Shown here: piece by piece, positions 1 to 11,819 of the stretch
Layout: each line of letters starts with the position of its first letter
Numbering within the stretch: the stretch's first letter is position 1
Assembly (NCBI RefSeq): GCF_943734655.1
Contig: NC_071355.1
Coordinates: forward strand, 21,154,268 to 21,218,267
Length of the DNA: 64,000 bases
DNA from: Sabethes cyaneus
Taxonomy: Eukaryota > Arthropoda > Insecta > Diptera > Culicidae
Direction: 5' to 3'
Made by a program: the position numbers and the translations under genes
The notes under the pieces: model-generated
The model's input: the letters and a program-made list of their open reading frames with translations, nothing else
The model's database searches: none
What the model was told of the DNA's origin: nothing

Positions 1-1020
1 CAGCTGATAACAACCGCATTGATTTTTTTACTGTTGGTCTTCTGTTTTGGCACACTGTTGTCCATGATTTTTGGCACACTTTTACTATATTCCATGGCGG
101 CTTAAGTGATGCTAACTTTAGCTGCCAGTAGGTGCCTATTTACGGAAAAAATTACTTGTAAAAACGGTAAAATTTATGCTTCAAATCAAATTTTAAAGCA
201 AATAAAGCAACATACGATATTTACACCTTCTAGAAAGTTACGTATTTTGATAGTATCAAAAAGTTTGTAGAACATATCAAGCCTGTTAGATGAGGTTTTG
301 TGTGGAAAAAGTTTAATAAACTGATTTTACGGGGGTCATGACATAAAATTTATTATATCTCGCAAACCATATGATGCAGATAGTTAGTATTTTCGGCAAA
401 GTTTAATAAAATTCAAAGTTCTACAACTTTGCCGAACACATGAACATGCTATCTAGTTCCCACAAAAAGTTATTTATTTATTTTTTTTTATTTTTTTTTT
501 TTATTATTTTTTTTTTTTTTTTTTCAAATATGTTATTCCCTTAATATCTAATTGTATGCAAATGTCAACAGATGCAGAAAACTTTTTTAAGAAACTTTTC
601 TGAAGACACCTCAGCTCAAAAACGTCGGGAAAAGCGAGAAAAGACTTTTGACCGTCTTTTTCCAGAATGGTCCCACTGTGCAGTAGAGGCCTAACAAGGT
701 CTAGGATGCTGCAATAGTTTGTTAAAAATACAAACAGAAATTATGCCCGCGTGCAAAATTTCATAGAATTCTGTGACCATACAACCCGTTTTGTACGATA
801 ATTTAGAAGAATTAAATTTTGTTTCTGGCTGTTGAACCTTTAAAACACGATGTCGAATAGGAAATGCAATTATCCTTTCAACATAACAGAAGAAATTTGT
901 CCTATTTTCTTATTCCCCCAATAAGCGTAAAGATTGAATCACACCTAAAAAAGGAGCAATATAAAACATTTATTACCAATCCATGAAGGTAAACAATCTC
1001 GTGAATAAGTTATAATGCAA
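1..1020. other. AT-rich upstream DNA, no gene seen
   Basis: No coding frame with protein-like composition is visible. The sequence is AT-rich and carries a T-run at about 479-525. The style (many short AT words, for example an inverted 'ACTTTGCCGA' near 428) resembles decayed transposon DNA seen later in the window, but I cannot name a family. Confidence 0.4.
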
Positions 1021-1375
1021 AGTGCGCGAGTAAAAGAAAACGGGAGCGAGAGAGAGAGTATATGTGTGGGGGAGCCTCCGCAGGCACGCAATCGCGGTTT
1101 TGGTCGCGTTCCTCCTTGAGTAAGAGAGTCGAGCCTTTCTTCTTTTCTAGCAAAAAGAGCCTCACTCACTCAGGTGAACGCGCGGAATAACAGTAGGACT
1201 TGCGTGCAGCCCGGCCCTCCAATATGCACTAGCTAGCAGCAGCTAGCACTGGCAGTGGATGATGAAGCAACAACACACAAGGGGCAACAAAAGGCGGGTC
1301 ATAAAGTCGCTCGGTTCTTCACTCGTCCTCGCGTCAGTTCAGACAGAACCGAGGTATGCGCCGCACCGCGGCTTC
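1021..1375 (+). promoter_or_regulatory. Candidate promoter/leader region of calcineurin A
   Basis: This is more GC-rich than the flanks. It contains a GAGA tract (about 1046-1058) as bound by GAGA factor in flies, and an insect initiator-like TCAGTT at 1334-1339. A possible 5' splice site GAG|GTATGC follows at 1353/1354, which could pair with the strong 3' splice site at 1776. If transcription began at the initiator, the first exon would be only about 18 nt, so the true start may lie further upstream. No TATA box is placed convincingly. Confidence 0.3.
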
Positions 1376-1745
1376 AATAGGGCCAATCAATCAATCAATC
1401 GGGGGAAAAGCATTATTATTTGCTGATATTCTTTTATACGTTGCTTTTTTTTTTGTTTTCGGTTCGATGCTGATGATGGGATGGGAAAGGAGAGGTTAAA
1501 TGATAAGTGATGACACGCACTGTCAGGACTAGCTTAGCTAGTAAGTGAGCAAGCAACCGCTTGCGCGCGAGGAGGGAGGTTACTTTAAGGGGGTTGAGTT
1601 TGATGTTATCTTTTCTTTTCGATTTGATCCAAGCACAAGCCAAGCAGAAAACTGTTCGGTTCTGTCTGTCTCACGCCTGTCCGCGGTCTGGCGTGAGAGG
1701 ATTTAATTTAACACCACTCCACCGTCTCGTGAAATTTTACTGAAA

Positions 1746-1776
1746 CTAATCGGTGCTTTTTACTGTCTCATTTCAG
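1746..1776 (+). other. 3' splice site before the calcineurin leader exon
   Basis: A branch-point-like CTAAT (1746-1750) is followed by a pyrimidine-rich stretch and TTTCAG ending at 1776, a textbook insect acceptor. It implies that at least one noncoding first exon lies upstream and that the gene is spliced in its 5' leader although the coding part is unbroken. Confidence 0.7.
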
Positions 1777-2316
1777 ATTGATTTGGACGTAGACTAACCA
1801 GCAGCAGATAACTGAAACAAAGACACGAACCCAGAATTGATGGAAAGCTGAACGACGTTCGGTGCAAAGTTCGATTGATCGTAGAGTTCTTGTCGGAACC
1901 GTCGGATACAGCAGCTGGAGCTGCTCCCCCCGGGCTGCGGCACGCATAAGCAACTGGAACTATCGACTGGATCGATCGGCGGAAAAAATAACTTAGATAA
2001 CAGAAGCAAAGAAGGATAAAAAAACTTAGATAAACCATTAAACAAGTCTAGGTAGTAGGTTAAAACAAGAAGAAGAACGGTGATCATAAACAAAAGAAGA
2101 AGAAAAAAAAACAAAAAACAAAAGGAAGACAACCTTAGTCTATCGTAGTAACTTAAAGAAAAGGCGAGCAGAGAGATACTTAAACATTATTTAATCATCA
2201 CACGCATATTTTAGCATTATCTACAACACGTAAAAGTCTATAAATATCAAACCGAAGTAGCAAAGTAAATTAAAGAAAACAAACCACACACCCACACCCA
2301 CACACAGCTAGCAAAA
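1777..2316 (+). other. 5' leader (UTR) exon segment of calcineurin A
   Basis: The stretch joins the acceptor at 1776 to the start codon at 2317 (540 nt), A-rich and without a long frame. It contains one upstream ATG at 1840, which opens a minimal uORF of three codons (Met-Glu-Ser-stop, 1840-1851). Such a short uORF could mildly lower translation or permit reinitiation; that is inference. Confidence 0.6.
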
Positions 2317-3852
2317 ATGTCTTCGCAAACAGCAAGTCAACAATCAACCAATGCAACACCACAGTCGGGTGCGGCGGGGTCAACCGGAGCGGGCAGCTGC
2401 GGCAACGATCGCATCATCGACAGCGTCCTGTTTCCACCGAAGCACAAGGTGACGATGACCGAGGTGTTCGATGCACACACCGGCAAGCCCCGCCCGGACG
2501 TGCTGAAGCAGCACTTCATCCTGGAGGGGCGAATCGAGGAGAACGCGGCCATGCGAATCATCCAGGAGGGTGCGGCAATCCTGAAGGCGGAAAGTACGAT
2601 GATCGACATCGAAGCGCCGGTTACGGTTTGCGGCGACATCCACGGACAGTTCTACGATCTGATGAAACTGTTTGAGATTGGCGGTTCGCCGGCTTCGACC
2701 AAGTATCTCTTTCTGGGTGACTACGTAGATCGTGGCTACTTCAGTATAGAGTGCGTCCTGTATCTGTGGGCACTGAAGCTGTGCTATCCGACCACACTGT
2801 TCTTACTGCGAGGCAATCACGAGTGTCGACATCTAACGGAATATTTTACCTTTAAGCAGGAATGTAAGATTAAGTACTCGGAACGGGTGTACGATGCATG
2901 TATGGAAGCGTTCGACTGCTTGCCGCTGGCAGCACTCATGAATCAGCAATTCCTCTGTGTTCACGGTGGCCTCTCGCCGGAGATCCAAGAGTTGGACGAC
3001 ATTCGAAAGTTGGACCGATTCAAAGAGCCGCCAGCCTTTGGACCGATGTGCGACCTGCTCTGGTCCGATCCGCTAGAAGACTTTGGCAACGAGAAGAATT
3101 CGGACTTTTACTCGCACAATACGGTGCGCGGTTGTTCGTACTTCTACAGCTACAAGGCCTGCTGTGATTTCCTGCAGAACAACAAACTCCTATCGATCAT
3201 CCGGGCCCACGAAGCGCAGGACGCTGGTTACCGCATGTACCGGAAGAGTTCGACCACCGGTTTCCCCTCGCTAATCACAATCTTTTCCGCTCCCAACTAC
3301 CTGGATGTCTACAACAACAAAGCGGCCGTGTTAAAGTACGAAAACAACGTGATGAACATCCGGCAATTCAACTGTTCACCGCACCCGTACTGGCTTCCAA
3401 ACTTCATGGACGTATTCACCTGGTCGTTGCCGTTCGTCGGTGAGAAGGTCACCGAAATGCTGGTCAACGTACTTAACATCTGCTCGGACGACGAGCTGAT
3501 CTGCGAGGGCGACGACACACTGGAGGAGGCGAACGCCCGCAAGGAGGTCATCCGGAACAAGATCCGCGCCATCGGCAAGATGGCCCGCGTCTTCTCCGTG
3601 CTGAGGGAGGAATCGGAATCGGTGCTACAGCTGAAGGGACTCACACCGACCGGCGCCCTACCGCTCGGTGCCCTGTCCGGTGGTAAGCAATCGTTACATA
3701 ATGCTCTGCAGGGCTTCTCACCTAACCACAAGATTACGTCGTTCGCCGAGGCCAAGGGACTGGATGCGATCAACGAGCGGATGCCGCCGAGGCGGGACAC
3801 GACCCCGACGCCGAGCGAAGAGAAGTCCATATCGCTGGCGGCACCGAAATAA
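2317..3852 (+). CDS. CanA: Calcineurin A, serine/threonine protein phosphatase 2B catalytic subunit
   Basis: Catalytic subunit of the Ca2+/calmodulin-activated phosphatase calcineurin (PP2B), which dephosphorylates targets such as NFAT- and CRTC-type proteins in the cytosol. The 511-aa frame is intact. Metallophosphatase motifs are GDIHG (106-110), GDYVDRG (134-140) and RGNHE (165-169), with later metal-ligand histidines at 216 and 298. All catalytic residues sit at a constant +17 offset from human calcineurin A. A hydrophobic calcineurin-B-binding helix spans about 358-388, a calmodulin-binding helix about 409-432, and the autoinhibitory segment (ITSFAEAKGLD...) 473-494. The poorly conserved Ser/Thr/Gly-rich N-terminus is normal for insects. 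Start chosen for the insect Kozak context CAAAAATG. The coding sequence has no intron, yet the gene keeps a regulatory C-terminus and a spliced leader, so it looks functional rather than a processed pseudogene. Which insect paralogue it is (CanA-14F, Pp2B-14D or CanA1 type) cannot be settled here. Confidence 0.97.
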   Translation: MSSQTASQQSTNATPQSGAAGSTGAGSCGNDRIIDSVLFPPKHKVTMTEVFDAHTGKPRPDVLKQHFILEGRIEENAAMRIIQEGAAILKAESTMIDIEAPVTVCGDIHGQFYDLMKLFEIGGSPASTKYLFLGDYVDRGYFSIECVLYLWALKLCYPTTLFLLRGNHECRHLTEYFTFKQECKIKYSERVYDACMEAFDCLPLAALMNQQFLCVHGGLSPEIQELDDIRKLDRFKEPPAFGPMCDLLWSDPLEDFGNEKNSDFYSHNTVRGCSYFYSYKACCDFLQNNKLLSIIRAHEAQDAGYRMYRKSSTTGFPSLITIFSAPNYLDVYNNKAAVLKYENNVMNIRQFNCSPHPYWLPNFMDVFTWSLPFVGEKVTEMLVNVLNICSDDELICEGDDTLEEANARKEVIRNKIRAIGKMARVFSVLREESESVLQLKGLTPTGALPLGALSGGKQSLHNALQGFSPNHKITSFAEAKGLDAINERMPPRRDTTPTPSEEKSISLAAPK

Positions 3853-6800
3853 TCAGCTTCCGGAGCGTCGTTGCACTCACCACCGCAGCAGGAGCAGAGG
3901 CAGTAGCCGCAGAAAAGGGGGATGCACGGTTAGATGACGACGAGACAACAGCAACAGCAGACGAGTCGGGAAGTAACATCCAGAAACGGGAAGAAGCAAA
4001 ATAAAAACACACACACACATATACATATAAAAGAATAATATAATTGAAGCTACTAAAAAAAACCTATTATAATAAATTATGGAAGAAAAATTAAAAATAA
4101 CTTAAGTAAAGCCACTAATATCTTATATTTGAAGAAGAAAAGAAAAAAAAAAACAAAATATCTTGAGAGAACATCGCGAACGCAGGTGAACGAAAAACAA
4201 CTTGATGAAATAAAATAAACAAAAAAAAAACAAACAAAAGAAAGAAGCAAAAAGTGTAATATGAGTAAGAAGAATCTTCTAATAGTTCACAAATACACTC
4301 ACACAATACAAATTGTTGCACTCACATCCATTAGAGGATCAAAAGAGCCGGGGTTGATGGAGAAGAAGAAAAAAACTACATTTTTTGAACCGGCAAGCGG
4401 AAAAATTTTGCCTGCAAACAACCGAACCGTTTTCGTTTTGTTTTCGTTTTGTCGTTTTGTCTTTGAGTTGTGCATTTCCTTCCTGCATTCTATAAGCGAA
4501 ACATTTGGAATTTAAAAAAAAAACATAGGTATAAAACAGCGATTGATTAGAACAACCAGTTTAATATGAATCACGGAAGTCGAACGGAACTATTTTAGCG
4601 AGTGAAGAAGGTTCAGAAGCAGCGGATGAAAGAAGACGAAACAGAAAACAGAAAAAAACATTTGAATTATTGTTGATGTTTTTTAGCTAAACAAAATGTA
4701 ACACGATTTATGGTTGCTATGGTTCGCCATAACAACACAAACAAAACAGTCCTTTTTGAATTGACACTTTTGATCTCTCGAAATGCTCTACCACGCCACG
4801 CGCCACCCACCCACAGCAGCTGTGGCAGTAGGCCGTGGTCGTGCGTACTTCTTTTACGCGCTTCGCACTTTGACAGTTGTGCTCTTTGCTCTCGCCCCCG
4901 CGCAAATGCCGAGTGCATTTTTGCTCTAATTTCGCGTGCAAACTTTACCCACGGAAACTCGCTCGCTCGCTCGGTCGCTCGGTGCCATTTTTCCTATTTT
5001 CCTGAATTCCGAAAATTCCGGTTTGTCATCGAACGAACAACGCACATCACAAGGTGAAAATCTTGTGTGAAGTGAGGAAAAATTAACAATAACAACAATA
5101 AATTCTGATGGAGAGAAAAAATATTTAATGATTAATAACCATAAACACAAAATTGTCAGGTTTCTCTATTACCGCTTGAACACTTTTCTACTAGAAAGTA
5201 TCGCCAAACAAACAAAAAAAACGCTGTTGATGAATCCTTTCATTCCATCACAACCGCGCAGAATACAAGTAACGTTACTCTCACACTCTCACAAGCAGCA
5301 AAATTTAAACCCTTTTCAAGTCACGTTCAAACTATCATTAAACAAAACATTAAAAGAGCGAAAACCTAACCTCTAAACCTTAGGGCAATAGTTAGCAGAA
5401 TGATTTGAATCAAATGAGCTAGGAAAATGTGAAACAAAAAAAAACAACTAAAACCAGATGTGCATGTGTTTAATTGAAACGAACACAACAACAATGAAAA
5501 AAACTCTCCCACACACATACACACAGTAGAAGTGGAAATTTAAACAACACAAAAAAGATCGACTCTAACTCTTTCGGTTCCTCGCCGCTTCTGTTGTTCG
5601 TTTCACGTGTTTTAATTCCGAAATCGTGCGCGAAATAGAACGTCCCCTTTTACTGTAAGAAAGAATATTTCATACACACCTATACTAACACACATACATT
5701 GACACTCACTCAAACACTCACTCACACACACACACACTATCCGAACCGCGAACAACAAAACGTCGAAGCAAGAGATGAAGAAAACAAAAAAACAAGCTTA
5801 ACACTAATTAGTATGGAATCAAGTCTAAGAAATAATCTATTTAAATGAGCTGACACAATGGAGAAACAAAAAAAAAACAAGCGAAACAGCTGAAGCAAGC
5901 AAGGTAAAATCTAACAGTTAAGTCGTAAGTGTATAATTGATTAATTGATAAGTAAAATAATTTAACAGAATTAAAACAAAACAAAAAAAAACCAGAAGAA
6001 GAAGAAGCGCGAAATAAAAAGGAAACGAGAGAGCGAAACAAAAACTCGAACGTGTCGAATGAAAGAAGGCGAGAATTAAGTTTAGAAAACAGAAAAACAA
6101 AAAAAAGCGGAAGGTAATTATTGTCATATTATTGAATCTAGTTGCGATCGATTGACAAAAACTGTGTAGGAAGTGAAGAAAACAAAGCAAAAAACAGAAA
6201 AATAAGAATCTTATATAGAGAAGCATTGAATTTAACAAAAACAGAAAACCATGCATCTGCAAAGCAAAAAAAAATATGTCTATAACAAACAAACAAACAA
6301 ACAAACAAAAGAACAAGCAAGTAGCGACAGAGAACTTCACACACACACACGTACGTGAGAATATTTTCATTATTTTAAACGATTCTCTAAACTCTAAATT
6401 GAAATAGTTAAAATAGAGTGAAAGTGAAAGGAAAGAAGTAAAACAACACAGTAGTAGTTCATTAAGAAATGGTGAAAAAAAACAACAGAACAAAAACTTC
6501 CCCCCTTCCGTGTTTAAACAATATTTGCGTGCGCTTTTCTCAAACGGAAACAACCTATAACTAGCAGGCAAGCTTGCAGTTAAGAAGAGAGTTTACAACA
6601 ACAAACGTACTTTTTACTTAAATCCTGGTTGGAATTTTTAATGGCTAAGTTTTATCATTAGTGTAATACTTTTTATTCAACCTGTTGTTATGTTAGTAAA
6701 GAAAGAAAAGAAAAAAACAAACAAACAAACCGAAATATTTATGTTTACTGCTAGTTCTTTCATCATCGTAATCGAAAAATGTGTAACCTAAACAAAAGCA

Positions 6801-9800
6801 AAATACATTGTTATAGTGTGTAGAAAAGAAAAAAAAATCACAAACCGAGAAAACAGAAAAAGTTTCATCGCTAACAACACTCACACACAGAGAGAAACAC
6901 CCACACCCACACAATGTCCGCTAATCTGGCGCTAGCTAATAAAACTATGAATTTTGTACTTTCTACTACCTTCTACCGAGACAAAAACAAACATAAAACT
7001 AACATAAAACCAAAAAAGCATAATAAGAAGAGACGAAAAAGCTAAGCAAAAAAACAACCATTACAACTCTGTCATCAAAACTTCTATTCTAAGAATCATA
7101 ATAAAAGTTAAAATTTGTTCTTCTATTCTAAAAAAAAAACAAAGCAAGCGTGCTATCGCTTTTGTTTCATTTATTTTTACGATTCCTTTCTTAGCGCAAA
7201 AAAAACAACAAACTTTCACACAAACACCTACACTCAGGTTGTTCCCCCCCCTCGGTCCTTCCACCCACACCCCCTCTTTCGTTTTGGTTTCTGCGTTTCG
7301 TTCGCTTTCGTTCGTTTCCTTTCCAATCAGGGTTGGGACGACCCCCCGTGCGTTGTTGCCTTCGAACACTTATGCGTCGTTTTTGCTTTGGTTTTGGTTT
7401 CGGTTTCCAATCGTTTCGTTCTTACGTTTTCTATCGCCGCCCGCCGCCTAGGAATTTGTGACGCACCCACACACGCGCACACAGACGCACATTCACACAG
7501 TCGAATGTGTGCTGTTGCTGGTGGGCAGTGTTGTCAGTTGTTTTTGTTTTAGCAGCGCCCGTCGATTTGCCGATCGGTTTGAGAGGAGGGAAGAGTCACA
7601 TCGTTGGGCGGAGCCCCCACAATCGAAGAGAGTGGAATGAGAGAGAAAAAAACGAAGAATAAAAAAAAACAAGCAAAGCAAACCAAACCAAAACGTTCAC
7701 TTGAAGAGAAATGACATTCATGTTAACTATTCGAAGAAACAAAAAACACAGAATCTCTTGTGCAGTGTGTACTTTTAGGTGTAAAATTTCTTTCAAATAT
7801 TTTTATTGAAGTAAAAATTGGATTGAGCAAAATTATTCTGCTAAATAATGGGACGGTTCGATCGAGAAAACTTAAAAAAAAGGGGGAGGGTTGATTGAAA
7901 AGGGAAAATGAAGAAGAAAAGAAAAAAAACTGCTAATGAAACTACGATAGTTATTACAGAAATTAAATTAATTACACTGATATTAGGAAAGGCAAAAGAA
8001 GAGTAAAAAAACAGAAAACAAATAAACCTTTCTAAACTTTACAATCTAGTTAAACAAATATAAAAGCAACATAGAGGGAAAACTTGTTGAAAATGATTCT
8101 AATTCATCTCTAGCTGTGTCTTCATCATCTTATCATTGATAATGACGTTATTGAAAATGGCTTAGTTTTACCCAGAAGGAAGGAAAGAAAAAAAGAAAAA
8201 CCGAATCAAAAGAGCTCTATTTTTCCATTTTGAAAATAAAAGCAAACTAGAAACAGTTGCATACATACATACACACACACAGAAGAAGTAAAAAAAAACT
8301 ACACATAAAAGCGAACACATTCAAGCGATTCAAGTAACGGCTTTGTGAAAGCTAATGATGAGCATGAAGAGGAACCAGGGCTGGTTCTAAAACTAAATTG
8401 TTAACCCTAATCAGATTTACTAACATCGTAGAACACGAAGAACACTATCTACCAAAAATGGATAGCAACTGTAAAAAAAAAGAGAAAGAAAAATCCAAAC
8501 AACAAATTAAACTTATTAAATATCGCATATTGTATGTTAAAGTTTAAGTTTTAACATAACATAGGCTTTTGTTTGTGCATAAAGTATTTTACCAATCGAA
8601 ACTAAAAGCAAATACTAACGTATAAATAAATTTTCCCCTTTGTAAGAAGTCTACTTAGAATCCCCCTTTGAAAATCACTCACACAAACAAAGCAAAACAA
8701 CAATGTTAAGACAAATCTTTAGCCGAACGAGAAACAAAAAAAAACAAGTGACGTTTGTATAGAGGTATAAAAGCTAAGCACAGATTAACTGAACCGTACG
8801 GTATCAATGTTTCAACAGTCTTAAAAGAAAATAAACGCAAAACAAAATGGAAAACAAAGCCATTCTCACCAAAAAAGGTATTGAATAAAAAGTACATAAA
8901 CAATGCAACCAAAAAAAAAAAGAATTCTATCATTTGATCATTTTTTAACGGAACCGATTACAAGTAGTAGCCCCTGAGAAACTGTTAGTTTTTTTTCCTA
9001 CCGATCAACAAATAACAATTTGACAAGCGAATCGCAGCAAGCAGCCAAGCAAATAAACAGATTAATTGTTATCGAATATATCGAATATGAAAAAAAAAAT
9101 TAGAAAAAACAGCAAACAAATGCACCTATCATCTATAATGTTCAGTCACCACTCACAAGAACGATGCAACACAAACCTAAAAGGTAGATTAACCAACAAT
9201 TCACACACTCACCCAGAAATACACCCACGCACAGTCGAAGGAAAATACATACATAAGATTTGAAGAAAAAAAAATCATACTAAAAAACGTCGCTTACGTT
9301 CCCAACTTTCGCTCTCCTTTACTCTCTTTCTCTCTCTCTAGTTCTCAAATTCTCATTCTATTTCTCTCTACACGCTATTTTACACGTCACACTTACTCAC
9401 ACTCACTGACTCACACAAACACACACACACACTCAGCAATATCTTCCGTTCCGTTCCATGTTGCGACATTTGCGTGATTCGTAACACTCACACTGCACTC
9501 GTCCAAAATACCACCAACTTTTCAAAAAAAAAACAACCTAGTAATTACGCTTGCACGCACCAATCTACCTACCGCTATATTCTTAATCGCATTCTAATCT
9601 CTTTACATATTTACAAACAATCAAACAAACAAATAACACTCAAAAACATACACACACTTTTACTCCCACACACTCACACACAGACTCTCCACCAATCCCC
9701 TGAATGCCTCAACAATATTCGCTTCGAATGACATAGTAGTAAAATTTCCTTTTCCCTCTCCCACGAAAAAAAATCGAAAAACGCCTTCTTCTACTAGTTC

Positions 9801-10664
9801 TTCTTCTTCTTCTTCTTGCGTATGCGTTCTTAGTCGTTTCTGAACTGAACTGAAAAACTGCGAATAGTAGACAGGAAAAACAAAATAAAACAAAACAAGC
9901 AACAAAAAAAAAACCAAACAAGAAATTGAAAATACACACAGCAAAAACAAAACCAAAAAAAAAGAAGTGAGGTCTATCTCAAGCAAAAAACAAAAAGTAA
10001 GTCTCTTTGTTGTTGTTTCATTCCTCCCCCCAAACCCCCTCTCCCCACTAAAGTTGTATTTTCTTCTTTCGTACGACGACTCCATACTCTTCTTATAGGT
10101 GCATAAGGAGTATCAGTAAAATATAAATACACAAATATAATGAATATTAAAAGTGTTCTCATTTTAAAACTAAACTAGTAAACCACAAAAAAAAACAAGA
10201 CAAGAAAGATTCCCCTTTCTTTTCCCTCGTTTTTTTTTTCGTTTTGAATTTTGTTTATCTTCTCCTTTTTTTTGCATATAGAAAGCTCGCAACATATAAG
10301 TTTTCCAGTTGCATTCGTCGAATTGACTTGACTTCGGAAGAAAAACCAAACAAAAGTTGGTTCTGGTTTGGATTCCGCAAGCAACAACAACAACAGCAAC
10401 AACAACACATTCACAGCAAATTTAAATACGAAGAAAAAAACGCGCAGTCTCTAGTTATGTAACAAACTGTAGCAAACTAGAACAAAACCAAAAAAAAACA
10501 AAAATCTCTCTCTTCACACACTTGCAAATACACACAAACACACACATACGCGCAGACAGACACAGACACACACAAACAAAACAGACCACAAACAGACAGC
10601 AAACACAACAGTCACAGTCACATGGAAAAAGAAGTAAAAAAACAATGGAAATTATTATACATTA

Positions 10665-10730
<66 letters not shown>

Positions 10731-10780
10731 TAATATGTACCTATAATTAAAAAGAAAAATAAAAATCTACTAAAACATCC
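3853..10780 (+). other. Very long A-rich 3' UTR of calcineurin A
   Basis: No protein-like frame occurs on either strand for about 6.9 kb. The + strand is strongly A-rich (many AAAACAAA and CACACA words) and T-poor, a polarity expected of a transcribed UTR and not of the flanking transposon DNA. Proximal poly(A) signals AATAAA occur at 4000-4005 and 4071-4076 but lack a GU-rich downstream element. A convincing distal one lies at 10758. Two less A-rich islands (about 4790-5050 and 7240-7640) break the pattern; the first contains a CTCG repeat and the second CA-rich and G/C-rich tracts. Long 3' UTRs are common in neuronal signalling genes. That all of it belongs to one transcript is inference. 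Confidence 0.6.
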
Positions 10781-10831
10781 GACCGGGGCTTTTTCTTTCC
10801 TTTCATGTGTGTGTGTGTGTGTGTGTGTTTT
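10758..10831 (+). terminator. Distal poly(A) signal with GU-rich downstream element
   Basis: AATAAA at 10758-10763 is followed after about 40 nt by an uninterrupted TG repeat (about 10806-10830), the classical cleavage-stimulation-factor site. The A-rich composition of the preceding 7 kb ends here, which supports this as the main distal 3' end. Confidence 0.65.
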
Positions 10832-11819
10832 GAAGAAGCCTTTAGTTAGGCCTCAGGCAACGTTCTACCAGCGGACGGACGGAACATTGTATGTAAACAA
10901 TTGAAAAAGAAAACAAAAACAGTGACAAACAGTCAAACACAATGCCGTTCATTATCTCCATCGTCATGGTACAAAACCGATAAAAAGAACGATCATCGTA
11001 AATCTATTCGTGCTAGGTCATGGGCGTAGCCCATGGTTAGGTTAGGCTATGCCAGCTTTTTCGGAAAGACCCCCCTAGGAAAAATGTCTAGATACGTCCC
11101 TATGCTAGGTCGTATTCATTGGTTACACATTGCAAAATTTTACGCGGGTGGTCTGCAAATAAAAGGCTGCCATTGAAACTGTCAGACATATGGGACCGGG
11201 ATCGGTGATCGTATGGGCTGATAAATGGTACAATTGTCACTGGAAAACACTATCCACTATTCGATTGAATTGCTCTAATTTGCATTTTTTGCGCCAGCTC
11301 TTTGTTGAATGAGACACACGCAAAAACAGGTTACCTGCATTATTCAAAAACCAATTCGAAAGAAATGAAAATCTTAATTTCAATAAAACATTAGCTCGAC
11401 CTACTAGGCAAAAAAGCTTCTAGATACATTTGTTTAACGTAGGACTGCGTCCTACGGTAGAGTATCATTCCAAAAAATCTAGAAAAGCGAGCTTCAAAAA
11501 AATGCTTAGGCTTTGAGTCCAAATAACTCACCGATTTTCAAAATGTTTCTGCACCAATCGATCGGAAAATTATCTACGTACCGACTCTAATGAATTTTAG
11601 GTGCACACTACTGAAAAATTATCAAACGTCTTATTTTTAATATTGTCAGTACATTTGACGTATTATACATTTGACGTGATCCGTGAAAGTGCAACTGCGC
11701 ACGTTTCTCTCACCACGATTCAAAATTTGATTGAAATCGATTTTTCAACATTCCAAACACAGACGATACAACTATGCGTAGTCTAATTACTTAATTAGAA
11801 TAGATCCTTTATCGTATTG
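10832..11819. other. Intergenic repeat-like DNA without a gene
   Basis: No credible frame. There is a palindrome CATGGGCGTAGCCCATG at about 11019-11035, next to words typical of hAT-type MITE ends. One copy of the recurrent palindromic word ACGTAGGACTGCGTCC lies at about 11437-11452, followed by a TTCCAAAAAATCT stretch also seen after the copy at 37915. Confidence 0.4.

Noticed and set aside
3309..3830. 173-codon antisense frame within calcineurin A
   Set aside because: It is the shadow of a GC3-rich coding sequence on the other strand.
5841..6914. Minus-strand hydrophobic frames such as the 217-codon one at 5918-6571
   Set aside because: Antisense of the A-rich 3' UTR gives Phe/Leu/Cys-rich frames by composition; no ATG context or homology.
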